A DNA stretch of 64,000 nucleotides from Chaenocephalus aceratus. Lineage: Eukaryota; Chordata; Actinopteri; Perciformes; Channichthyidae. Shown here in pieces: positions 1 through 27,795 of the stretch (its first letter is position 1; the number at the start of each line of letters is the position of its first letter). A program made the translations under genes and the position numbers. The notes under the pieces were generated by a model, which was not told where the DNA came from, did not search any database, and was given only the letters and a program-made list of their open reading frames with translations. The stretch covers positions 33,173,748 through 33,237,747 of the forward strand of contig CM043801.1 in the NCBI GenBank assembly GCA_023974075.1, written 5' to 3'.

Positions 1-1275
1 GTGTCTCTGCATGCTCCTTGAATCTGTGTTTTGTTGATGGTATCTCTTGCTCCGTGTTTCTTGTCTCCTCTCTAAACCAAACCATTAATTCACTCGCATC
101 TCCTATCACTTTCTTACATGTGACGATGCGTAACATGTCGATCCATGTCCTGGGGGTTTACGGGCTTTCACATTACTAGCATAAAGCATGATTGCATTTA
201 TACACACGGCTTTTAACATCACACCTTGTAGTGCAGACATGTCACGCTTGACCCGAATGCACGGCATCCATTAAACACGGAAGACTCGCTTTGCACCCGT
301 ACTCCCAGTGTAGGAAGTGAATGCCTCTTCCCGTACTGGTAGACCTTTTTTGCATTGGTATAAAATGCATCAAAAACCAACTAACTGGTTTGAAAAGACT
401 CTTTTTTTTAACCAAAACTCACACAGTACTTATTTCGAAATATTTGTTTACTCTTCCCGGCATGACCTTGCACGGCTGGCTCTCCATCTTAAAATATAAC
501 TGTAAACATACAACAGTGTTAATATTTCTTGCAGAAGAAGTCGCCACATTGTTACCAACTTAATGTCTAACCCATTAATGACGTGTCCGATTCGAAGCTG
601 CATGCGACCTCAGCATCTGTGCGGAAACACGCATGAGCCTCTCGGAATGAATCCTCATATTCCTGACGTCCGACGCCCCATCAGAGCACGTCCTTACAAC
701 GCCAAGCCCCCCCCCATCCCACCCTCATCAGCCACACGCTCCCTGTGTCCACCTTGTCCCATGCTCCCCTGGAAACATCCACACCTGTACATGGGTTCCT
801 GTTGCCGTCTCTTTGTGCTGTCGAGCTACCCGTTCACCACCTTTGTGTTAATGGGCAGGAATCATGGATGCGTCCTGTGCTTTCTCAATCATTTCACTCC
901 TGATCTCATCTGAGTCTGGAAAGTATCTTTCTCTGCTGTCCAATCAGATCCTGGGTGTGATTGGTCTCCTGTGATTCACTAACCCAATCAGCAGTACTCT
1001 TACAGCCATGATTGTTTCCAGACTCAAGTTGGCGGGCAGTGAGGGAGCACAGGTTGTGTTTGACGTGTTTCCACCCCGTGTGTGTGTCCGGTAGTCCAAC
1101 AGATCTCCCCTTAAGAATTCCTTCTCTCATGTGATGTTGCTTTTATATTTCACAATGTTAACCAGCTGTTCCTTGTTTTTCATGTTTTTCTTCCTCCCCC
1201 TGTATTGTGGTTGTGCCTTGTGTAACATGAATATGGCTCCTACCTTGCACGCGATGCCCTGATTGTTGGTTCCAG
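1..1275. other. upstream copa intron, no exon seen
   Basis: This stretch precedes the first recognisable copa exon. That exon begins inside a codon (the first base of a Gly codon must come from upstream), so at least part of the stretch is intron. I found no segment resembling the upstream WD-repeat exons, no paired splice sites and no convincing open frame. Nothing else was recognised. Confidence 0.6.
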
Positions 1276-14556
<13,281 letters not shown>

Positions 14557-14847
14557 GAGGAGATGAAGACCAGACGAGGAAAATAAAAAGATTAACGCAT
14601 CCACACTTACTTAAATAATACATTGACATGAAATATTAAAGCAGAGATGTAAATGTTTGCGCACAGTGATGTTGAACCTCTTAAATGCTTTTAACTATCT
14701 TATTCCCTGCATCATCTATCCTGCTAAAAGCTTGTTGTAAGCAATTCTGTGTTGTGGCTTCATTAGAGCTGTTGTCTCTTTTCTGACTGCTATGTGATAT
14801 AGAATAATTCTAAGAGCACTGCTCCGTGTATCTAGGGTGGAAAACTA

Positions 14848-14853
14848 AATAAA
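14848..14853 (+). terminator. copa: copa polyadenylation signal
   Basis: AATAAA lies 292 bases after the copa stop codon, with T/G-rich sequence following (tgtatttgtgtgctgcg from ~14873). An earlier AATAAA at ~14580 is only about 25 bases past the stop and is a weaker candidate. The distal site leaves roughly 400 bp before the ncstn start codon. Confidence 0.65.
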
Positions 14854-15149
14854 AATGTCTACAAAAGGAAATGTATTTGTGTGCTGCGTTTTATTTGGTT
14901 TGTAAGCACACCTTTCAATAAAAGGATGATGGTTTTATTGTGTGTATATAGAGGGGAATAATATCCAAAGTGCACCACAGGGCTGAGTCATAAGGGAAGT
15001 GAAAGGCGTGGACTCTCCTCAGTTGGCTATATATGGTAGGTAGCAGAGTAAGAAAGAGATACGTTAATATATTACGTATGTCTGTTTTACCTCACGCTAA
15101 AATGTTTTATAAATATATATTTTAAAATACTATTTCGTTGCAGATATTT

Positions 15150-15268
15150 TAAAGCTGCCATTTTGAATGAGTCCGTCTCCTTTCAAGGGAGCGGAACTAA
15201 AAACAATTGAACCCGGACGTCTTTCACGTCAACACCCACTGTTGTTTCTGCTTTTTTAAACCAGGAAG
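15150..15268 (+). promoter_or_regulatory. ncstn: probable ncstn promoter / 5' UTR
   Basis: This is the short gap between the copa poly(A) site and the ncstn ATG. It holds a tttcacgtcaac motif (CRE/ATF-like, ~15221) and a GC-richer stretch (gggagcggaac) just before the start codon. There is no TATA box near it; a CArG-like ctatatatgg lies further up at ~15028. The transcription start is not visible. This is inference from position and motifs only. Confidence 0.4.
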
Positions 15269-17819
15269 ATGGATTTGCTCTCGAACAAATGGATAGTTAA
15301 TTTGCTAGTTTCTTGGTTTTTCATCGGTAAGTTTTTATTCTGACTGAAATTATCTGTGCCTAAGTATTTACTTTAGTAGTGTGTGTGTCTGTGCAGTTAG
15401 CTTCCTGTACTTCTTTGTGTAGCCGGATGCTAAGCTAACCACCGTTAGCAGAAGCTGTTTGGTTTAAATCTCCATTGCCGGATGTTAATGTTAAGTTTTA
15501 CAATGAGGTTTGACGTTGGAGCAACTATTGGGTTATGTAAATTATCTGGAAGCTCTTAAATCAGGTGCAGTTTATTACTCTATACCCGTAGATAGCTTTG
15601 CAGATAAAAAAGACAAGGGATCCATTATGACACACAGACAACAGACAAATAAAAAAAACTACTCCGTCACACCTAGAAACATTTCAAAACCTCTTGGACA
15701 AACAATCCAGAAAGTTAATACATAAATAGGCATTGTTTCCATGGGCTACAACTTGTTCATTTGTGCCATGGCTGCTGGAATAAAGCTGTTTTATACCGCT
15801 TTGTTCTTCACTTTGGGACAACTAACTGTAGAAATAACTACAGGACTGTTATTATTAAATGTTTTTCGCGACTTTTCCCTCATATTGGGCCAGCCCTCGT
15901 GACCAAGCATCAGCGTGACTGCTCGTGATCCACCGGCCGCCTAGAGGGATTAATGCTGCAACAGTCAGGCCAAATTACATACCAAATAGCATTGCTTTAA
16001 TATGATTTAGTTGTCTGGAAACAAAGAAACCAGCTGTCTCTCAAAGGAAGATATTTCCTAGATGTTAAGGGTTCTCTCGTTAATTCGGCATTCAGTTGAT
16101 CCTCACACATAGCACCAGGGGTGGGATGGGAAGTAACGAAGTACATTTACTCAAGTACAGTACTTGAGTGTTTAAATGTCTTGCTACTTTGTACTTCTAC
16201 TTCCCTTCAATTCAGAGGTAAATTGTGTACTTTTAGTCCATTTATTTTAATGATGTCAATATATAAATAAGACTTTAGTTACATCTGCAGTAAAAGCTAT
16301 CCTGCAGTATACAAAGTCATTAAAACTAGCTGCACCTTTACCAGCTTTGATAACTCTTTAATGATCAATAATTATAATCCAAACATATAATATATTTTTC
16401 TGAAATGAAACACAATTAGTACTTTCACTTTTGGTACTTAAAGTATTTTTGCATGCTAATACGTTTGTACTTTTACTTGAGTAACATTTTGAATGCAGGA
16501 CTTTAACTTCTAACAGAGTATGCATTCACTCTGGTACTTCTACTCTTACATAAGTACAAGATCTGGGTACTTCTTCCACCTCTGAACTTAAGTTTTTATA
16601 GTAAGAATATTTGTCCTAATTAAAAAGAGTCTTAATACAAATGTTATTTTGCTGGTTGAAGATGTGACTTTAGTTTTAAGTTCTCTGAACACTTGTTGAA
16701 ACCCATTTATCTTTGACAGACATTCAGTTTTTCTTTCTTTATGCCCTCATGTTATATTGCTTCTTTGTGCAGTTGTTAAATGCTTTCTTTCTCTTGCAGG
16801 TGTCGGCTGTAATTCAGTGGAAAAGAAGATTTATGTGCATCTCAATTACACTGTTCCCTGTGTGCGACTTCTCAATGCAACACATCAAATAGGATGCCAG
16901 TGTGAGTAAAGCAAAAGATAAAAGTGTTCCAAAGTACTTGTGATGTTAATACAACAAACATCAACGACATTCATGACAGCAACCTATCCTTGTTACTGTT
17001 AACACTTCGCAAATGGGTTGTGGTCTCTGAACATGTCAAATGCTAAGTTACTACACGTCTTTTCAAACTCCAGGCAGTTTGCATCTTGAGACAAGTCAAT
17101 GTTGTGACTTTGAGAGACGGACATTAACTGAGAAAGAAGATTAGAGCAGACAAGTTGCAAGACGCTTTCTGATAATAAGAAGCTGTAAGATATAGTGTAG
17201 CTTTTGTATACCACAAAAAGCCCCCGCAGGAGCAATTTTCTCTTTGCTGTATTCAAAAAGATTCACCCTGGAAAGCATTTCCTGTAATTGAGAAGAGGCC
17301 ACATCGATCTCATATCACAGATGCTGATTTTGAGTTTCCTGTTTTGGCTTTTCAGCCTCGCTGTCAGGGAACGTGGGCGTCCTTCATGTGCTCGAGTCAG
17401 AGGAGAACGTGGACTGGGTTCTGGGGACTGGGGCCAATCCTCCTTATCTGGTCATCCTGGAGTCGGCACTCTTTACCAGGTACAGTAAACACGTCTCACC
17501 CTGCCGAGGAAGCACGGGTTACTTAGTAAGGGCCAGTTTACATCGTGTGCTTATAGTGCTCACAGCTCACAATGCAGTGCTGTGTAGACCCTCCAGAAAA
17601 ACGCGGGCAACAATCCTTGATTATGCGATCAAACATGCGGTTTATGTGATTTTATGCGGTGAGATTGCGGAAAGTTGCGGAAAAAATAAATATTGGGCTG
17701 TCTTATTTATTTATTCTCTCTCACACACAACCTGCCACTAACGTTAAACCCCTTTACTATTCAATTAAACACATTCAATGTTTATTTATTGTAAAAGCAA
17801 TTGGGCTATTTTAATCACA

Positions 17820-17854
<35 letters not shown>

Positions 17855-20800
17855 TTCTCCGCCTCATTCTGTTTTCATTTACTCGTTCGTTATCTGACCA
17901 GCTTCAGTCTCGTAGGCTACTCACCTCGTTTCTTGTAGCCCTCGAAAGGGTTTTGGAGGTCGATGCCTCGGTGAACGTGAGTTGTTTGGCTTTCTTGTCC
18001 GCAGCAGCAGAAAGCATGTTTGAATGAATCAAAGTGGGTCGTCACCGTCGATGTTCTCTTATGCTCCAACACACAGTAGGACGGGGTGCAGAATAGTTTC
18101 CCCCCACTTTCGAGCAAGACATCGGGAACTGCTTTGCCCGGTCTTTAGCAGAAATGTTCGTCGGTAAATGAGATGTGTTTTCTCTCTCGTGTGAGCTCCA
18201 CACGTTCACTCTACGGTGTTGTTTACCTTCTGTGATGCGCGAGCTGATGAAGTCGCATCATCATCACTTCACGTTAAGACGAGTTAACTTTTTTTCACCT
18301 CAACTTTGTGTGGAAAAATGCGGGGATGATGCGCCCTTTTGATAAATATGCGCCCTTTTAAAAATCTGCGCCATTTTGCTGATTATGCGGAAAATCCTGC
18401 GATCGCAGAATCGCGTTTTTCTGGAGGGTCTAAATGTGCCTTCAGTATCTGATTCACTGAACAACAACCTTGTCTCTGAAGAACACTTCACTTCAAATGT
18501 TTATAATCCATCACTAAATTCACGGCAAACTAATTTATCATCATGCAATAACACTAAGAAGGCATTGCAGTTTCGTTCAACTGTAAATGCGTCTTATATC
18601 TTTAATAAGTTGCACTTTTTTAGTGAGAAATGTGGGACTTTTTTGTATTGATATTGTATATGTATTGATTCTACTCATCATTTTTTTATGATTTGTGTCT
18701 GTCATTCAACATCGAAACAGGCGCCATGGTCAAACTGAACAAACGTAAAAGTGATTGTGTTTTTTGTGAAAGTTGACAGTTTACTGAAGTTAAAGATGGC
18801 ATGGAAACATGAATATAATGTGTTATCATGTGTTTGATCAAAGTGTAACTATATAGAAACTACATAACTCATATTTTTAAACAACACCAAAAAACACTAA
18901 AGCATCCCTTAAAGTACTGCAAACTACACCTGTAGCTACCATTAAACGCAATTTGAGAAATTAGTGGGTTAAATAATAGTGAAAATAAGTAAATCATACA
19001 CGTGTCTGAAGTTAGAGTAGCTGCTGAAGAAGATGTAATCACTTCATGACATGTCAGTCGGTTGAACTCAATAGGTAACACGCTGTCAAACAGAGATACA
19101 GTACAGGTGAGTAAACACCTGTTAAACCCTGAGGAAGAAAAACCCACGTCTGACCTGTGTTTGTACCCGTATCGTTTACACCGTGCCGCCTGTCTGCCGT
19201 CAGATCCATCATGATGAAGCTGAAGAACGGCTCCGGCAGGGTGGCAGGCGTCGCTGTTATTATGCCGAACACAAACCCGCTGGAGGGCTTCTCCCCACAC
19301 ACCTCCTGTCCCAACGAGAACACAGGTGAGGGAGGGTTCACCTGCTCAGACTTGTTCCACAAATGAATTGTAGTTTTATGATCTTCCCGAGGCTCGAGAT
19401 GACATGCTGTAGTTCAGTTTCTATGTTCTGTGAACGCTTTCTGCAACATGGAGATAAAGCACTGGATTAATTTCTCATTCCTCGATCATTTGTATGTTCT
19501 GTGAGACGAATACCATACAGTTAAGTCTGCATGTAAGCAGAGTTACGGTCTTAAATGGAAAATGATATCTGACAACACACAAGCAAAAGGCCACAGTCAT
19601 AAAGATATGTATTTTTTTAAAAGCAAGTGTGAAGTCAGAAGAGTTGGATAGTTAGATAGTTCTCGATGTTTCTTTTAATCTATTAATTATCTTCTATTAA
19701 TGGTTAAATTAAAAATGCAATAGGTTTAAATAAAATGACCATCAATTTGAATTATTTTAACGTTTCAGTCAAATTGGCAGAAATGGCGTAAAAACTACAA
19801 TACCCATGATCTTCTGCTGCCTTTACCTTTTCACATGAAGCTCGCTTGTAGAAATGATTCAGCTACAAACTGACACTAGTTTTAGCTTTAATGTATTTAT
19901 AAAAGTCTGCTCATACAGGACACACTTGTATTTCCCCCAGGTGTGTATTCAGAGACCTACGATCCATCCTTGGCTCATTGTAACGTCACCGTGTGGAACC
20001 CTTTTGGAAACGGCTTGTCCTATGAGGAGTTCGATTTCCCCATCTTCTCCATGAAAGACGACGATGACACTCGGGTCATTCGGCAGGTATAATCCCATCT
20101 GATATTACTACTTTGCTCTTACAGTTATTTATTTTTTTCATGATAGGTCCCCTTTAATATTTCTCTTTGAAGGGCTGTTTTTTTTCTGAAACTCTTTAAA
20201 GTGGCTCTTATATGGGGATGTTCCATTTCCTGTTGTGTCCATTTCCTGTTCCTGTTTTTTTGTGCATGTAAATTGTCTGCAAAGGCTATAATCCCTGTGT
20301 TCCCTCCAGAGGACATCACTATGTAACACCCGGGCTTCTATTGGCTAGCGCTCCAAAATATTGTACGTGATGGAGTAAGGGGCGGGACATCTCTAAGCGG
20401 TTGACCAATCAGAGCAGACTGGGCTCTGGTTTCAGACACAGGGTGAAAAGAGGTGCTGCAGCACAGGCAGTATGAGAACAATACAGAGCTTTTTGAACAT
20501 TAAAGCACGGAGACATGTCCCAGGAGAGACACTAAACCTGAAGATAAGCATAATAGGCCCCCTTCAAAGACTTTGGCTTTGTACTTGAACAGACAGTTTG
20601 AGGTTTGATCCTGTGATGAAAATGTAATCCCAATCATGATGGTTAAAGTGTAATTAGGCCCAGACCTGCCCCTGTGCCCCTTAGCAACTGCTCCAGACCC
20701 AACGGCATATGTTGCAACTTGTTTTAAGGACTGAAAAGTATTTGAGATTGTCTTAAATACAATAATGTCCCTGTACAAAAACACACACACACACACACAA

Positions 20801-23800
20801 GAGGTTTCATATTATGCTCTCCTCTCGCAGTGCTACATGGATCATAACCGCGGTGTGAATGGCAGCGTTCCTCAGTACCCGCTGTGTGCCATGCAGCTCT
20901 ACTCTCACATGTCCGCCGTCACCGACACGGCCACCTGCATGAGGAGGAACGACCTCAACTTAAGCCTCAGCCCAGGTATTTACACAACATGGAGGAATAT
21001 ACACAACACGTATTCCTGTCACGATAACGGCTTTTGTCGGGTGGCAGTTTGACCCAGAAATAGATAACATTTTATGCCACTGATATAATGGTTATATGAT
21101 AATGGTTCACCGTTTTTTAAAGAGCAATGCACCTTGTAATGTTTAAGTATATTCCGACATTGGAATGTGAAAATAATGTAAATTAAATATCCTAAATAAA
21201 TAAAGTATATATAAAAAAAACAGACAACCACAACAATAAATAAAAAGGTTGCTATTAACAATAAAATGGCTTAGTTTGCATAATTTCCAACTTTTATAAT
21301 TGTAGGGAAACCCTGATGTATATTCTGCTATCTCTAAGTCAACACAAAATGCTGTATCATACAATATGGTAACACTGATCGAGGTCATGTTCATATATCA
21401 TACGATTGGTTTAAAACGTAAACATTATCGAGTTAATGTCCAATTCATACAATAAGTCGTTGACATAATTATTGTCACAGGCCATTTTTTTAAGCCCACA
21501 CAACTTGAGGGAGAAATCTTTTTCATTACACTAAAATGATTCTGTTTTTAGAATAACTCAAAGTCCCTGTTGTTTCTTGTCCCTTGTCTCCCTTTAGAGA
21601 TGATTTGTGATCCTTTGGGTGATTATAATGTTTGGGCCTCCACCAAACCTCTCAACACGACAGCCAAGGGCCACAAGACCGGGGAGAGCGTGGTCGTAGC
21701 AGCAGCCAGGGTGAGTTACAGGGAAATGAGTCTAAGTTCAGTTCCTTTTTTAGATATCTCACTACAGAACATGTGGTAGTTATTAACATGTGAGGTCATG
21801 AACACCTTTTACATTTCTTCAGCCAATATCTGTAGTGATCTCTAAGGCTGTCCGGAATACCATTTTTCTGGCTCCGGATATTCGGTAGTAATCAGCAGCG
21901 AATATTCGTTCCGCGCGGGGGACGGGGGGGTGCATAGCAATCGGCAGCGAACCGCTTCGACACGTGTATTTCGGTTTATTCACAGGCAGCATTCTTTTTG
22001 TTATTCTACAGTATTGGTGTTTTATAGTTATTTGTTAATGTATGTAACCCAATTTGTGTTCTTTGAAATTGAAAAGGATATTGTGTTTGTTACTTTCGTT
22101 GCATTATGTCTTAAGTGTAATTTGGCTTTCTATTTATGGACATGCTTTTATTTTGAAGGAGAGTTAGCGCAGTTGACAGGAAGTTGTTGTTGCTATGGAA
22201 ACAACGTGACAGAGATTAATGGGGAAAAAGTTATATCTACATGTAAAGACAGAGAAAGTAAACAATAACGTTTATGGTTAAGTGTTAGCACCCCCCGAAG
22301 AGGCACAAGCTCTTACGTTGATATTGGAGATTTCAATAAATTCAACAAAAAAAAAAGAATATCTGAATAACAAAATTGAAACCCGAATAGTACTCCAACG
22401 AACGGATATTCGGGTACAGCCCTAGTGATCTCACTCGAAAAGCCAAGTCCAAGCTAACATGATGGACGTAATGATACAGTTACAGTCTGAACAACAGACT
22501 TCCTGTGTGTTGCTTCTTGTGTAAATATTATTTTTACTTAACACGGTTGAGAACAAGAGGTATGAGAACAAAACGCAAAAATAAAAGTGAGGTACGGCAG
22601 CCGAGGAGCCTATTTTTAAGCAAAATCAGCTCATAGGATGCAAGGATTTTCTCTGTTACACATCATTGAGTTAGTTAGTGTTAAGACTGCTGGTTAAAGT
22701 AAACCAGGCAGGAAATGACTTTATATATATTGTTGAAATGTGTATCAACTAAATGATGAAAATAAGAAGCAGATAATATTAAAATAATATTAATAATGCA
22801 TTTTATTTATCAAGGGCTTTTACAAGTGCTCAAACATGCTTTACAAAGATAACACATCTAAATACAATGTATAAGAAATCATAGTTGCAGCCCTACTCTA
22901 CACATATCTCCTTCAACAGAAGTTCATTATATTGTAGGTAAACAAAAACACAACACAGGCTGTATTTTGCATTTTGATATATGCTGTAATTAAATGTGGG
23001 ACTTCTTACCTTGTCACAATGTCTTCTTGATGAAACTTCTCTCGTCTTCTCTGCAGTTGGACAGCCGCTCTTTTTTCTTCGACGTAGCTCCGGGTGCAGA
23101 GAGTGGAGTCTCCGGGTTCATCAGTCTGCTGGCGGCCGCTTCTGCTCTAAAAACCGTCATTCAGGAAGCCCCGCCCAGCCGCACCATCTTCTACACCTTC
23201 TTCCAAGGGGTCAGTCATTTCCACACCACAACAGCCAACATCGCCATTGTGCTTAATGTCCTCGTCCCAATCCTGTTAAATGTCTTTTGAACACTTTGTC
23301 CGATTGTTTTGACTGCAGGAAACGTTCGACTACATCGGCAGCTCCAGGATGGTTTATGATATGGAGAACAAGCAGTTTGCCGTGGACCTAGACAATGTTC
23401 ACTCGGTACTGGAGATTGGACAGGTGTGTGTTTATAGACCTTCAGTTACTTTGTATTTACTGTATACTGTATACCAGGGGTCGGCAACCCAATGGTGGCA
23501 CGCGGCAACGTAACCAGTGGCACACTAGGAATAAGTGGAATAAGTGGGCAAAATATTTAAATTGTATTTTCGGATCCTGAACGAGACCGCCGCCAGAGCG
23601 CGTCTCCCCGTTACCTGCAGAAGGAAGCCATGCACGCAGCGCAGCCCCGCTCTCTTTAACTCCAGGCGACTTGCTGCTGCTTTCCTCCGTGGTGAACCGA
23701 TCAGGGGTGAAGTGCTGCCGGAGCGCGCCCGCACTTCACACATTGCAGTACCCATTAGGAGCTGTACACATGCCGCAGGTTTTGCGTGGCTGTGTCTTTA

Positions 23801-24772
23801 GTTGAAAGCCCAGTGGTCATTATTATTATGCCGTTCAAACCAATTATTTAAATTTGTTCAAACCGCATCATGTAAGTAGCGCTGACAGGTGAAAGAGGTC
23901 CACAGCGAGGCTCCCCCGCCCTTCTGTTGACAGTTCTTCTCACCCCGACCTCCCCCGTTGACCGTTCACGAGCGACCCCCCCCCCCCCCCCCCCCCCAAG
24001 AGTCAGTTTGAACTATATCTCATTCTGTTATTTATAGCCTGTAACTTAACATTTCATAAAATGCAAAAAAAAGTAAGTTAATAAAACCTAACCAGCAAAC
24101 TATCACTACTTGATAGGTTTTGATACTTGGAAGTGTAAAGGCCTAATATCCAGTTTCAAGGATGAAATGGATCCCTTTAAAAACAAGACTTATGGAAACA
24201 TAATTAACTAAATATATTGCATAATTGTAGTATTACTCAATTAAAATAATCTGTATATTGGGGCCAACAATTTGTGAAAGTTACGTCAAAAATATAGATG
24301 CCAAAACATCGTTAGCTGTGCATTATACCCGTTTCTTGACTTGATATTTACAAGCCATCATTTTTGATATGACATTAATCTCATCATATGTTTGTTATGT
24401 TCATGTTGACATGTGTGTAGTTTATTCATATATTGATTCTCCACAGGTGGGACTTCGCGCTGACTCCAAGCTGTGGCTCCACTCGGATCCTGTGTCTCGG
24501 AAGAACGACAGCGTCAATGACCAGGTTCGTCTGCTTTAAGAGCGCATCGTTGAAATAAGAATTATGATGAAATACAAATATGAAATGATCTTCATACAAC
24601 ATACATCGTCTTGGACAAATATGAAGACTAAAACAGGAAGTAATGTACCATTTAAGTGGATGCTTTTCTTAAGAAATAGTGCTATAAAAATACTATTGAA
24701 AAGGTACAGTCTGATTCTCAGGGGCCAAGTTCTAAGATTTCTAAGTTAATACATTGTTAAAACCTGCTAGAA

Positions 24773-24813
<41 letters not shown>

Positions 24814-27751
24814 ACATTGTGTTGTGTAACATTGTGTTGTGTTCCAGGTGAAGACGCTCATCACCAACCTGCGTTCTGCTGCCGTAAATCTAAGCGTCTC
24901 CGTGGACGAGCCGAACGTCTCCCAGCCGCTCCCGCCCTCGTCCTTCCAGCGTTTCCTGCGAGCTCGACCAATCCCCGGTCTCGTTCTCGAGGATCACGAG
25001 TCTTCCTTCACAACAGGTTATTCAGCATTACACGCAATTACCTTTTTAATGGGATCTGTCTGCCCTCAAGGAATTGGCACGTGTTTATTCCTTTTCCTTT
25101 TCCTGTTCTGTGTGCAGGTTCTACGAGAGCATGTACGACACCGCAGACCACCTGAACATGTCGTACCCAGCAAACCTGACGCAAGAGGAGCAGCTGGAGT
25201 TTGTCACCGAGATCGCTAAGGTATATCTATTTATCACCAATATTCATCATGTTTACGTGCTCTGACATTAGCTTTACGAAGCCAGTCCTCATCGTCTGTT
25301 GCACTGTTTAGATTTCATTTAAAGTAGAGACATGAATCAAAGTTTTCTTTACAGACGTCCAACGACAGAAATTATTAACTATTTAAATATATGTTGTTTA
25401 AAAAGAGCGACATCGGAAATTGTATGGTAAGATGTGGCTTAATACTGGACAGAAAACCACAGCAACGTGTGCCTGGGAAATAATTGCCATTACATGCAAA
25501 TAAATGAAACGGGGCTTCATTGAAAATGAAAGATATCTTTATGTTGACATTATTTTGTCAACATTTGTCCTATATGTACACAACTCACCAAATAAATACC
25601 ACAGGTCTGGTGGTTTCTAAAGATTTGCCAAACTGTCACATATAAGTACCTTTCACATTTTCTGTGTTTGTGAATTGTGTCATGATCAACCCCCCTTTCT
25701 CATTGTTTCCTGACGTGTCGGAGCGTGTCCTCACAACGCTGCTATTAAAGTTACTGCTGGAAATGTTCTCTCACATGTTGTTGGGAGGAACTAATAATAA
25801 TGTTTGTGTTCCAGGCTCTGACGGAGGTGGCCACCCTGGTTGCTCGGGCGCTGTACATTCAGGCTGGAGGAGCTGAAGCCCAGCTGAGAAACATTAACGC
25901 TGACCCTGAGATAGTAAGATTTACTTCAGGAAATGCATCCCTCGTCCAGCAATCATATCTTACAGGTTCTTACGGTCATCACAAACCTGGAGATTCAAAA
26001 AGCTAATTCCAGGCCCTGGAAAGGTTTTGGAAAACAATATTTTTCCCAAAGTTTTGGAAAAGTCATGGAAATGTAACTAAAGTTGCATCAAATATAATTT
26101 ATATTTTTATCTAATCGCCGAAATATTAATACTATAATGATAATAAATACTGTTTCGTAATGAAACGTAAAATGGCATTTAACTGACGAGGTGTTTTGCT
26201 GGTGAGAGATTTGAGTGGCTTTAGCGTGTAGGAGCTATAAGCCTATTTGATTTGTTTCAGATAGGCACGACATGTTTCAGATGCAGACCTTATTTTCCTG
26301 TTCCGTGTTAAAATAAACCATTTTCAGTGGAACGCTGAGAAAGAGTCATTTATTTGGTCATGGAAAATTAGGTAAAGGTCATGAAGAGGTCATTGGTGAA
26401 AAAGTGAACCGTGTCTTTAATCACCTGTGTATCTGTCCTTTCTCCACGCTGCAGCCTTTCTCAAGCTGTGTATGTGTTATCTAAAGTCAAAGTCTAATCG
26501 TGCTTGAATGTAGTGTTTTCATCATAAGCTGCAGACTTCTCGAGTATGTTTGTTTCATATTGACTTGTAGAATATAGGATGTAAAGTGTTTACAGTATCA
26601 AAGGTTTTGCAATGATACTGTTCTAGAAAACATTTAGGAGGTGATGCAAACACCTCGTTTTCACCGTCTAACCCTCATCCTGCCAGATGTTCCTTTTTTA
26701 AATTGTTAAATTATTTTTGTTTTCTTCCTTTTACACGTTGCGTTACTCAATTGCCTTATTCTGTCTCGTTCAGTCACTTGGAATGTGCAGTTTGACCATT
26801 TGTATTATCAATGATTTCAAACACATGTAATGTTTTTCTGCGGTCTTTCTTGTCGGCTCATTCTTATTGGTCCATATTTGTATTTAGCATCGAATCAGCG
26901 GAGACTGATATCTGTCTTCTCTCCGTCAGGTGACCCGGATGCTGTACGGTTTCCTTGTTAGAACAAATAACACCTGGTTCCAGCAACTAGTCCCCTCCGA
27001 CCTCATGAGCCACCTGGGTACAAAAACAAGATAATCCTTTTTAAAGCAATGTTATAATAACGTATCAGGCTCCTACAAAAGTGGGAGGGATATCTTTGTG
27101 TACGCTGTTAATCATAACTTGTTTATTTGGAAGATTAACTAAATGTATTTCCTGTGTGTATCAGCGGACAGACCCACAAACTTCTACGTGGGCGTGGCGC
27201 AGCAGTCCAGCGAGCCGACCCTCCTGGTTCAGTATCTGCTGGCCAACATGACGGGCAGCCACTTCAACATCTCACAGGCGAACTGCAAGAACCAGAGAGA
27301 GGACGAGAAGGACGAGGAGAGCAAGCATGTAAGGCCCACAGAGGTCATTTCATCTATTATAGCAAAAAGGGCAAGGATGCATCAGAGCTCTGGAATCCAT
27401 CGCTTTTTACCGGCAAGCTTGAAGAAAGGAAATAAAGAGGAAAGACAGGAAAAATGAATTAAGGCGGGAACTAACAGTATAATATAATAATAATATTAAA
27501 CACATTTTTATTAGAAAATAGATTAAAATGTCTTTCACAAGTTTGCTAAATTGTTTTGTTGAAAAACTGTCTCAAATCCAAAAATATTCAATTAATATGA
27601 TTGTTTGTAGTAGTAGTGGTAGTAGTAGTGGTGGTGGTGGTGGTGGTGGTAATAGTAGTAGTGGTAGTAGTAGTAGTAGTAGTGGTGGTGGTGGTGGTGG
27701 TGGTGGTGGTGGTGGTGGTAATAGTGGTAGTGGTAGTAGTAGTGGTAGTGA

Positions 27752-27795
<44 letters not shown>

